DNA of 21,357 nt, taken from Nanobdellota archaeon (lineage in GTDB: Archaea; Nanobdellota; Nanobdellia; Pacearchaeales; GW2011-AR1). The notes under the pieces were generated by a model. It made no database searches. It was given only the letters and a program-made list of their open reading frames with translations, and was not told the DNA's origin. Location of the stretch: contig JAUYHR010000105.1 in NCBI GenBank assembly GCA_030689875.1, positions 1 to 21,357 on the forward strand, in the 5' to 3' direction. The position numbers were made by a program, and so were the translations under genes. Below, piece by piece: positions 6,451 to 11,589 of this stretch (positions within the stretch are counted from its first letter, which is position 1; each line of letters begins with the position of its first letter).

Positions 6451-7644
6451 TTAGTGATTATTAAACCCAATAACCCCGCCACCCAAACATTTTGTTCCTC
6501 GATATAAAACAATTGCCTGACCTTGAGAAACTCCAGTTATTGCTTTTTTTAAAATTATTTTAAATTTTCCTTTTTCATATTTTAATATGCTCGGCAAAAG
6601 CTCCCCAACCTGCCGAATTCTTGATAAAACTTTTACCTCACCAGCGGATACCCCGTCGGGGGTAGAATTGGTTTTTGGTTTCTCATTTATCCAGTGCGAA
6701 TTTTTTATAATTATTTCTTTTCTGAAATTTAACTCATGCCCTTCAGGTGCAGCGACGATTATATTCTCTTTAACATCTTTTCTTGCAACATACCATTTTT
6801 TTACTTCCTTGCCTTTTCCTCTTTCCAGATCTATCCCAAATCTTGGTCCAATTCTCTGACCGATTGTATAATAATAAATTCCGTCGTGCTCTCCAATTTT
6901 ATTTCCTTCAGGATTTAAAATAATTCCTTTTTTTGGTTTTATTCTTTTTTTAAGAAATTCTTTTAAATTTATTTTTCCAATAAAACAAATCCCGACTGTT
7001 GATTTTTTATTATAATTTTGGAATTTGTTTTTCTTGGCTATTTCCCGCACTTCTTTTTTTGTATGTTCTCCAATTGGAAATAAAATATTCTTTAGTTCAT
7101 TTTGTTTTATTCTATATAAAAAATATGACTGGTCTTTTGATTCATCTTTTGCCCTTAGAAGTTCATATTTTTCTTTGTTGTTTTTTATCCTCTTCTCGGA
7201 CCCCCGCTCGGACTTTTCAAATTTGCTTTCAGGAGAATATCTCGCGAAAGTCCTCGCATAATGCCCTGTTGCAACAAAATCGCAACCAAGTTTTTTTGCT
7301 TCTTTAATCAAAAGCGGGAATTTTATTTTATTGTTGCAATCTATATCTGGATTTGGAGTGATTCCTTTTTGATAATTCTTAAACATAACATCAACAACAT
7401 CTTTTTTGTATAACTTCTCAAAATTTAATGTAATAAATTTAATTTCTAATTTTGCTGCAATTTTCATAGCAATTCTTCTTTCTTCTCTCCAGGTGCATTC
7501 GCCGGTTATTTTATTTTTTGTATCGCTCCAATTTACCATGAATGCTCCAATCACTTCATAACCTTGTTTTTTTAATAAAAGCGCAGCGACGCTACTATCA
7601 ACGCCGCCAGACATTGCGAGAAGGACTTTGGGTTTATTTTTCAT
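6451..7644 (-). CDS. mnmA: tRNA-specific 2-thiouridylase MnmA with two inserted repeat peptides
   Basis: Transfers sulfur to U34 of tRNAs. PP-loop SGGVDSS (12-18), GITPNPDIDCN with catalytic C103, HYAR, DQSYFLY, and the second catalytic cysteine C220 in GICFIG are all present, followed by the central and C-terminal beta-barrel domains. The protein is 397 residues; E. coli MnmA is 368 with catalytic C102 and C199. The extra spacing of about 20 residues between the two cysteines equals a family 1 repeat inserted after GHYAR (residues about 132-150). A second nine-residue insert, TPDGVSAGE (328-336), is a family 2 repeat. Both lie where the family has variable loops, so activity should survive. 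MnmA is mainly bacterial and mitochondrial, so transfer from bacteria is likely (inference). Confidence 0.95.
   Translation of the reverse strand: MKNKPKVLLAMSGGVDSSVAALLLKKQGYEVIGAFMVNWSDTKNKITGECTWREERRIAMKIAAKLEIKFITLNFEKLYKKDVVDVMFKNYQKGITPNPDIDCNNKIKFPLLIKEAKKLGCDFVATGHYARTFARYSPESKFEKSERGSEKRIKNNKEKYELLRAKDESKDQSYFLYRIKQNELKNILFPIGEHTKKEVREIAKKNKFQNYNKKSTVGICFIGKINLKEFLKKRIKPKKGIILNPEGNKIGEHDGIYYYTIGQRIGPRFGIDLERGKGKEVKKWYVARKDVKENIIVAAPEGHELNFRKEIIIKNSHWINEKPKTNSTPDGVSAGEVKVLSRIRQVGELLPSILKYEKGKFKIILKKAITGVSQGQAIVLYRGTKCLGGGVIGFNNH
6638..6665 (-). repeat. Family 2 short palindromic insert in mnmA
   Basis: A 28-bp GC-rich segment with the core TACCCCGTCGGGGGTA, a near-perfect palindrome, inside an otherwise AT-rich gene. 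It agrees at 20 of 28 hand-aligned positions with 14032-14059 in the CCA enzyme gene, in the same orientation and the same reading frame. It encodes TPDGVSAGE. Confidence 0.65.
7195..7257 (-). repeat. Family 1 dispersed repeat inserted in frame in mnmA
   Basis: 63-bp segment encoding TFARYSPESKFEKSERGSE. It matches 3731-3793 (about 42/50 positions, one 1-base gap), and its core (TTTTCAAATTTG) is shared with 8092-8152. It sits exactly where the spacing between the two catalytic cysteines is expanded. Confidence 0.8.
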
Positions 7645-7683
7645 GAATTTTGAAGAATTAGTTAGCTTAAAAAATTATTCTTA

Positions 7684-8061
7684 TTAATATTTCTTGTCTT
7701 CAACTACTGCTATCTCATTTCCCTCGGAGTCTTTAAAATAAGCGGCTTTTCCCCAAGGAAATTCCATAATCTCTCCTGAAATTTTTATGAGATTTTTTTG
7801 ATTAGAATTTGTGAAGAATTTAACACCTTTTAACTTAAGCGTATCAACTTGCTTATTAATGTTAGATACTCTGAATTCAACACCATATTCTGCACCGCCA
7901 TGAAGATACAAATGTATTTCAGCTCCGAATGCTTCAAATGAAGCCCAATCATCTTCTTCGTGAATTAAAGTCAAACCAAGAACCTCTTTGTAAAAATGTA
8001 TCGCTCTCTTCAAATTATATACTTGTATATCAATAATTAATTTTTCGAATTTTAAATTCAT
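7684..8061 (-). CDS. VOC/glyoxalase-family protein
   Basis: Small metal-dependent-type fold of vicinal oxygen chelate proteins. Seen: IIDIQVYNLKRAIHFYKEVLGLTL, the hallmark N-terminal beta-alpha-beta-beta-beta start; WASFEAFGAEIHLYLHG; a second half VEFRVSNINKQVDTLKLKGVKF; and the closing AAYFKDSEGNEIAVVE. 125 residues is a normal one-domain length. Candidate metal ligands include the His in EIHLYLHG and the Glu in NEIAVVE, but the reaction cannot be assigned. ATG at 8061 gives the natural start MNLKFEKLIID; a longer reading from 8112 would run into the duplicated tRNA tail. The start codon directly abuts the outer copy of the 25-bp direct repeat, so the insertion lies in its 5' leader. Confidence 0.85.
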   Translation of the reverse strand: MNLKFEKLIIDIQVYNLKRAIHFYKEVLGLTLIHEEDDWASFEAFGAEIHLYLHGGAEYGVEFRVSNINKQVDTLKLKGVKFFTNSNQKNLIKISGEIMEFPWGKAAYFKDSEGNEIAVVEDKKY

Positions 8062-8201
8062 TTTTAAAACGTCCCGGGGAGGATAGCTCACAAGCCCACT
8101 CGGGCTTTTCAAATTTGGCTTCGCGATTAATTCTCGTGAACATTGCTCGTCGAACCTAGGTTCTCATCCGATATTAATTTTTAAAACGTCCCGGGGAGGA
8201 T
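8060..8201 (-). repeat. 25-bp direct repeat of the tRNA-Asn 3' end bracketing a 92-bp insert
   Basis: 8177-8201 (the 3' T-stem strand, acceptor 3' half, discriminator base and ten downstream bases of tRNA-Asn) is repeated exactly at 8060-8084. The 92 bases between (8085-8176) hold a family 1 repeat and the palindrome GAACCTAGGTTC (8152-8163). A tRNA 3' end duplicated at the far side of an insert is the signature of tRNA-targeted integration (attL/attR), here shrunk to a scar. No integrase gene is present. Confidence 0.75.
8092..8152 (-). repeat. Family 1 dispersed repeat in non-coding DNA next to tRNA-Asn
   Basis: Shares CTTTTCAAATTTG, TTCG and CTCG blocks in the same order as the coding copies. 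On the minus strand it still reads FTRINREAKFEKPEW without a stop in the frame that gives FARFNPEGKFEKSERG elsewhere, although here it is not within a gene. AAGCCC(ACTC)GGGCTT at 8092-8107 is a perfect hairpin; the other copies have a weaker form. Confidence 0.65.
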
Positions 8202-8311
8202 TCGAACCTCCGACCTCGCGGTTGCTGCGAAATCGCAATTTCTTGCGATGTCAAAACCTAAATTGTTTTGACCTAACAGCCGTGCGCTCTAACCAACTGA
8301 GCTACCAGGAC
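8187..8311 (-). tRNA. tRNA-Asn (GTT) with a 51-nt intron after position 37
   Basis: Acceptor stem GTCCTGG/CCGGGAC with discriminator G, D arm GCTC-AGTTGGTTA-GAGC, anticodon loop CTGTTA|A, variable loop AGGTC, T arm GGAGG-TTCGAAT-CCTCC. The mature length is 74 nt; CCA is not encoded. The intron occupies + strand 8223-8273. CTGT of the loop pairs with GCAG near the intron 3' end, leaving TA|G and CA|A as three-base bulges, the expected bulge-helix-bulge cut sites for the archaeal splicing endonuclease. The inner helix is poor: the intron instead forms two hairpins, GTCAAAAC/GTTTTGAC and ATCGCAA/TTGCGAT. The anticodon stem CACGG/CCGCG has one A28-C42 mismatch. Confidence 0.93.
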
Positions 8312-8332
8312 ATAAGAAAAATACAGGAAAGC

Positions 8333-8344
8333 GCTATTTAAAAT
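8333..8344 (-). promoter_or_regulatory. TATA box of tRNA-Asn
   Basis: On the minus strand ATTTTAAATAGC ends about 22 bases before the tRNA 5' end at 8311 and is centred about 28 bases upstream, the usual archaeal TATA position. It lies in the 39-bp gap after the KH-protein gene, so the tRNA has its own promoter. Confidence 0.5.
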
Positions 8345-8350
8345 TATTTA

Positions 8351-8866
8351 TTAACTTTTCTTTTTAATTTCCCTCAGCCCAAAATCCAAAATGGGCTCCG
8401 GATGGCTTCTTTCTAAAAAAGAATAAATATTCGCATGTTTAGAGCCTTTTATTAACATAATAATTGCATTTTGCAGATGCTCTATGTTTTCTGGATCTCC
8501 TATAATTCCTACCTGATTTCCTTTTATTTCAATATAACAATCTGAAAGTTGTGAGAGCGTCATTAAGGCTCTTCCGCCTTCTCCAACAATTCTGCCTTTC
8601 ACTCTAACAATGTTTTTACCGCGCATATAATTTTTAATATTTAAAATTTCAAACATTAAATTCTTTTTTTTAATTAATATGGCTTTTTTAATTGAAAATC
8701 CGAAATCTATCGCATCTATAGCTTTTTCCGCAAAATATTCGTTTTCTGACAACCCATCAATGCAAATTTCATTATTTTTAATTGAAATTTTTACATTAAG
8801 TTCTTTTTCAAGTTTTGTTTTTTCTTGGATAATTTTTTCAGAGTTGTCTAAAATTATTTTTTTCAT
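8351..8866 (-). CDS. KH-domain rRNA-processing protein (archaeal Dim2/Pno1 type)
   Basis: RNA-binding protein related to eukaryotic Dim2/Pno1, which acts in 16S/18S rRNA 3' maturation and, in archaea, with aIF2/aIF1A-linked factors. 171 residues hold two KH-like units: a degenerate N-terminal one (residues 1-80) and a C-terminal one with the RNA-gripping loop in VKGRIVGEGGRA (89-100). The family-typical end NAIIMLIKGSKHANIYSFLERS follows. Length and motifs match the archaeal family closely. It lies 46 bases after aIF1A in the same direction. In many archaea a RIO kinase gene stands between these two; it is missing here. Confidence 0.9.
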   Translation of the reverse strand: MKKIILDNSEKIIQEKTKLEKELNVKISIKNNEICIDGLSENEYFAEKAIDAIDFGFSIKKAILIKKKNLMFEILNIKNYMRGKNIVRVKGRIVGEGGRALMTLSQLSDCYIEIKGNQVGIIGDPENIEHLQNAIIMLIKGSKHANIYSFLERSHPEPILDFGLREIKKKS

Positions 8867-8912
8867 GATTTAAGAAGAAACTTGTGTATTAAATATTTTT
8901 TGATGCAATATT

Positions 8913-9242
8913 TTAAAATTCTTTTTCCTCAGTTTTTAGAAAACCATTTCTTTTCAGCCACTCAATCTGGCTTGAATGATATTTTAAGACAACATCTCCC
9001 TTTTCATTATCAAGTTCCCAAGGTTCAATAATTACAACGTCGTTGGGTCTTAACCAAAGTTTTCTTTTTAATCTCCCGGGAACTCTGCAATTTCTTTCTT
9101 TTCCGTCAAGACAATTCACTTTCATTTTATTTCCCCCGTATCTTTGTTCTATAATCCCGATTACTTCTCTGCCTTTTGGAAGAGGCGCGCGGGTTACTAC
9201 TTGCGGTTGCTCTTCTTGATTTTTTTTCTTTTTGTAGTCCAC
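8913..9242 (-). CDS. eif1A: Translation initiation factor aIF1A
   Basis: Occupies the A site of the small ribosomal subunit during initiation. 109 residues with a basic N-terminal tail (DYKKKKNQ), then the OB-fold: GREVIGIIEQRYGGNKMKVNCLDG, ERNCRVPGRLKRKLWLRPNDVVIIEPW and the closing KGDVVLKYHSSQIEWLKRNG helix, all characteristic of eIF1A. The start is a GTG at 9242; no clear Shine-Dalgarno is seen ahead of it. It follows DUF424 by 32 bases and precedes the KH gene, forming a translation/ribosome operon on the minus strand. Confidence 0.95.
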   Translation of the reverse strand: MDYKKKKNQEEQPQVVTRAPLPKGREVIGIIEQRYGGNKMKVNCLDGKERNCRVPGRLKRKLWLRPNDVVIIEPWELDNEKGDVVLKYHSSQIEWLKRNGFLKTEEKEF

Positions 9243-9274
9243 GATATAGAAAAAGAAAAAAGGGTTTATAAAAT

Positions 9275-9571
9275 TTACATTAACACCAACACAAACGGAA
9301 TCCCCTGAATTTTTCTTATAGAATCTTCTGAAATCAGTCCCGCTTTAATTGCGCAATTTGTTGACCTTTCCCCGACAATATTAAATGTCGCGTCCTCGCT
9401 TTTCATATCAATTATAATTTGAATTACCTCTTGCTCTGTTTTTTTAATGCCTTTATAAAAACTCTCTTTAACATCCAATTGAAAAATATCTTCTTCAAAA
9501 TATTTTCCCAATAATTCAGAATCGCAAATCGCTATAGTATTTCTATATGATTTTATAATGTTTACTAACAT
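9275..9571 (-). CDS. DUF424-family archaeal protein
   Basis: Small conserved archaeal protein of unknown function, often found beside translation genes. Seen: ICDSELLGKYFEE followed by a QLDVKESFYKG strand and the diagnostic FNIVGERSTNCAIKAGLISEDSIRKIQGIPFVLVL. The family core is 'VGER...AI..GLI...S...I.G.P'. 98 residues is the normal size. ATG at 9571; the next gene, aIF1A, is 32 bases downstream, so it is probably in the same transcript. Confidence 0.85.
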   Translation of the reverse strand: MLVNIIKSYRNTIAICDSELLGKYFEEDIFQLDVKESFYKGIKKTEQEVIQIIIDMKSEDATFNIVGERSTNCAIKAGLISEDSIRKIQGIPFVLVLM

Positions 9572-9605
9572 AAATTGAAATAAAAAATTAATTATAAATT
9601 TTTAG

Positions 9606-9752
9606 TTATTGAAGTCCGCCCATTCTACAGACAGTTATTCCACAATTAGGGCATTTTCCTTTTGCGATTTTTGTACCCTTTTTTGTTTTACTTTCTTTTC
9701 CGTCTTTCATTTCAACCATTTTCTTGCACTTTACGCAATATCCTTTTGTCAT
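9606..9752 (-). CDS. 48-aa zinc-ribbon protein (DUF5679-like)
   Basis: Translated by eye from ATG 9752: MTKGYCVKCKKMVEMKDG, a basic stretch, and KGKCPNCGITVCRMGGLQ. Two CxxC pairs (C6/C9 and C34/C37) form one zinc ribbon. The YCVKCKKKVEM start is typical of DUF5679 proteins, tiny ribbons common in archaea. A GGAGGT stands 11 bases before the ATG. Function unknown; nucleic-acid or protein binding is the usual guess for such ribbons. It is 34 bases upstream of DUF424, likely the first gene of that operon. Confidence 0.8.
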   Translation of the reverse strand: MTKGYCVKCKKMVEMKDGKESKTKKGTKIAKGKCPNCGITVCRMGGLQ

Positions 9753-9894
9753 TTTTTATTTTAACCTCCACTCGTTTAATTGGAAATTCTATGAATTTCT
9801 TATTTTTTTAAAGTAATCTTGTTTTATAAATCTTCTGAAAGGGGGTTGTTGAAAGTTTAGATAATTTTATTAATTCCCTTTTGCATTTAAATCT

Positions 9895-10737
9895 ATGAAA
9901 AAAACTTTTGTTTTTTTAGTTTTTGCGTTGTTTTTTATTTTTTTAGCCGGGACAATAAGTGCGATAATAGAAACAGACTATTATATTCATGAAAAAAATG
10001 TTTTAGTCAGGCATTCTTTTGATTCAGCTTCTGAGCTGGAATTGAGATTGCCTAAAGATTTTGCTGCTCTTGAAATAAATTCAGAATATAAATTAGAAGA
10101 ATTTTCAAAGTATTTTCTAATAAAAATTAATTCAACAGAAAATTTTTCTATTAGCTACATTACTCAGTCAATGGTTGATAAATCAAAAGACAGATATTCT
10201 TTTATTTCCAGAAATTACTTAAACAAAATGCAAGATGTCAGATTAGTTCTTCCGGAATCCGCGGTCTTATTAGAAGAGGGGTTGGTTTTTCCCGAACCCG
10301 ATTTAATTTCAAGCGATGGAAGAAGCATTATTTTAGAATGGAGCGATTATAATGAAAAACAGATAATTGTTGATTATGAATTTTTAGAAGATAATTTTAT
10401 TTATTATCTAATATTTGGGTTCTTGATTTTGGTTTTTTTAATTTATTTATTCTTTGAAAAAAAGAAACATAAAAAAAGATTAAAAAAAGTTCAGATAAAA
10501 AATAAAAGAGAGCTATCAAAAGAGCGTTTTACTGAAAATTTATTTGAAGATGAAAAAAAAATTGTGGAATATCTTTTAGGGAAGAAGAATAATGAAGCCT
10601 GGACAAAAGAAATTCTTAGAGATGCAGGAATAACTAAAGTCAAATTAAGCAGAAAGTTAAGAAGCTTAGAACAAAAAGAAATTATTAAAAAAATTCCGTA
10701 TGGAAATGAAAATAAAATAAGAATTCTGAAAAAATAG
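9895..10737 (+). CDS. Membrane-anchored protein with external domain and cytoplasmic winged helix
   Basis: 280 residues. Signal peptide at 1-23 (FVFLVFALFFIFLAGTISA), an external beta-rich domain (about 24-165), a single membrane helix (about 168-187, FIYYLIFGFLILVFLIYLFF), a strongly basic stop-transfer segment, and a C-terminal winged helix (about 215-280, with EKKIVEYLLGKKN, KEILRDAGITKVKLSRKLRSLEQKEIIKKI). This layout is known for archaeal membrane-bound HTH regulators that sense something outside and act on DNA inside. It has a family-like fold but no name I can give. The secreted protein at 10873 follows in the same direction and may be a target or partner (inference). Confidence 0.82.
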   Translation: MKKTFVFLVFALFFIFLAGTISAIIETDYYIHEKNVLVRHSFDSASELELRLPKDFAALEINSEYKLEEFSKYFLIKINSTENFSISYITQSMVDKSKDRYSFISRNYLNKMQDVRLVLPESAVLLEEGLVFPEPDLISSDGRSIILEWSDYNEKQIIVDYEFLEDNFIYYLIFGFLILVFLIYLFFEKKKHKKRLKKVQIKNKRELSKERFTENLFEDEKKIVEYLLGKKNNEAWTKEILRDAGITKVKLSRKLRSLEQKEIIKKIPYGNENKIRILKK

Positions 10738-10872
10738 GCAGTTTCACCTTGTTAACAGGAAGTTTCAAGGAGATATTAAATAGATTTTAGGCGTAAGACT
10801 ATTATGAAAACACAAACACAAAACCTTCGGTTTTGTATATTATGCAAATGTAAGGAGGTTAAATAAAATAAA
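10738..10872 (+). promoter_or_regulatory. Promoter and structured leader of the secreted helical protein
   Basis: A TATA-like TATTAAATAG at about 10773-10782 would start a transcript near 10805. The leader then has the hairpin ACAAAACC-TTC-GGTTTTGT (10818-10836) and an AAGGAGGT Shine-Dalgarno (10853-10859) placed 13 bases before the ATG, which is farther than usual. A long leader with a hairpin is notable in a genome where many starts look leaderless. Confidence 0.45.
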
Positions 10873-11412
10873 ATGAAAAAAATATTTACACTATTAGTTA
10901 TGAGCATTTTCCTGGTTTCTTTAATGGGAACTGCTGTTTTGGCTGATGATTCTAATTTAGTTGGAGACAAAGCATTAAGCGTAGCATCTGAAAAGTCTAA
11001 AGCTTCTAAAGGCGATTTTTGGAACGATTTAAGAGTGAAGCTCGCTTTGAATAAACAGAAAAGAGAGCTTAATCAAATAGATGTTGACGGAGATGTAAAT
11101 GAAATTAGAAATGCTTTAAGAGCAACAATCATGATGGAAAAGAAACTTGAGGCCCATAAAGAAAAATTTGTAGAAGGGCATTCCAAGATTGTAGAAAGAC
11201 AAGGGTCAAAGATGAGTGAAGAAAAAATAGCTCGTTTGAATGAAGCTTTTTCTAAAATTGAAGTCCGAACTTCCGAAGCTCAAGATAGAATTGATAAAAA
11301 ACAAGAAAATCTTATAGCAAGATATAAAATTTTAACTGGAGCAACTGATGAAGAAGTTGACGCGCTTATGGATGAATTAGAAGCTGAAGTTGAAGCTAAA
11401 TTTCAAAACTAA
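10873..11412 (+). CDS. Secreted all-helical hypothetical protein
   Basis: 179 residues, not recognised. A clear signal peptide (MKKIFTLLVMSIFLVSLMG, likely cut after TAVLA) precedes a charged mature part that is helical throughout: NDLRVKLALNKQKRELNQI, MMEKKLEAHKEKFVEG and a long Glu/Lys/Arg coiled coil to the end. No cysteine and no membrane anchor, so it is probably released or held by partners at the cell surface. The upstream leader has a strong Shine-Dalgarno, and the gene ends with a hairpin/T-run terminator, so it is transcribed alone and perhaps strongly. It might be an envelope helper or chaperone-like protein; that is a guess from composition only. Confidence 0.75.
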   Translation: MKKIFTLLVMSIFLVSLMGTAVLADDSNLVGDKALSVASEKSKASKGDFWNDLRVKLALNKQKRELNQIDVDGDVNEIRNALRATIMMEKKLEAHKEKFVEGHSKIVERQGSKMSEEKIARLNEAFSKIEVRTSEAQDRIDKKQENLIARYKILTGATDEEVDALMDELEAEVEAKFQN

Positions 11413-11445
11413 AAACGCAAATATATTTTGAATTAATTTTTTTCT

Positions 11446-11476
11446 AAAGCCGGGAACTTTGTTCCTGGGCTTTTTT
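11446..11476 (+). terminator. Hairpin plus T-run terminator
   Basis: AAAGCC-GGGAAC-TTT-GTTCC-TGGGCTTT followed by TTTTTATTTTT: an eleven-pair stem with one bulge and a T run, about 34 bases after the stop of the secreted protein. It looks like a bacterial intrinsic terminator. In archaea the T run alone is normally sufficient. Confidence 0.65.
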
Positions 11477-11589
11477 ATTTTTGTTATATTGAAAATTTCT
11501 AAAGAAACAAATGAATTTCTGGCAGAGCCTATTTTTCTAAAGATTTATTAATGTTTTTTTCCTCTATTAATTTATATGGGGGGTGAAAA

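Noticed and set aside
8062..8112. N-terminal extension of the VOC protein (MKSPSGLVSYPP...)
   Set aside because: It is encoded by the duplicated tRNA tail and insert; the family start MNLKFEKLIID fits ATG 8061.
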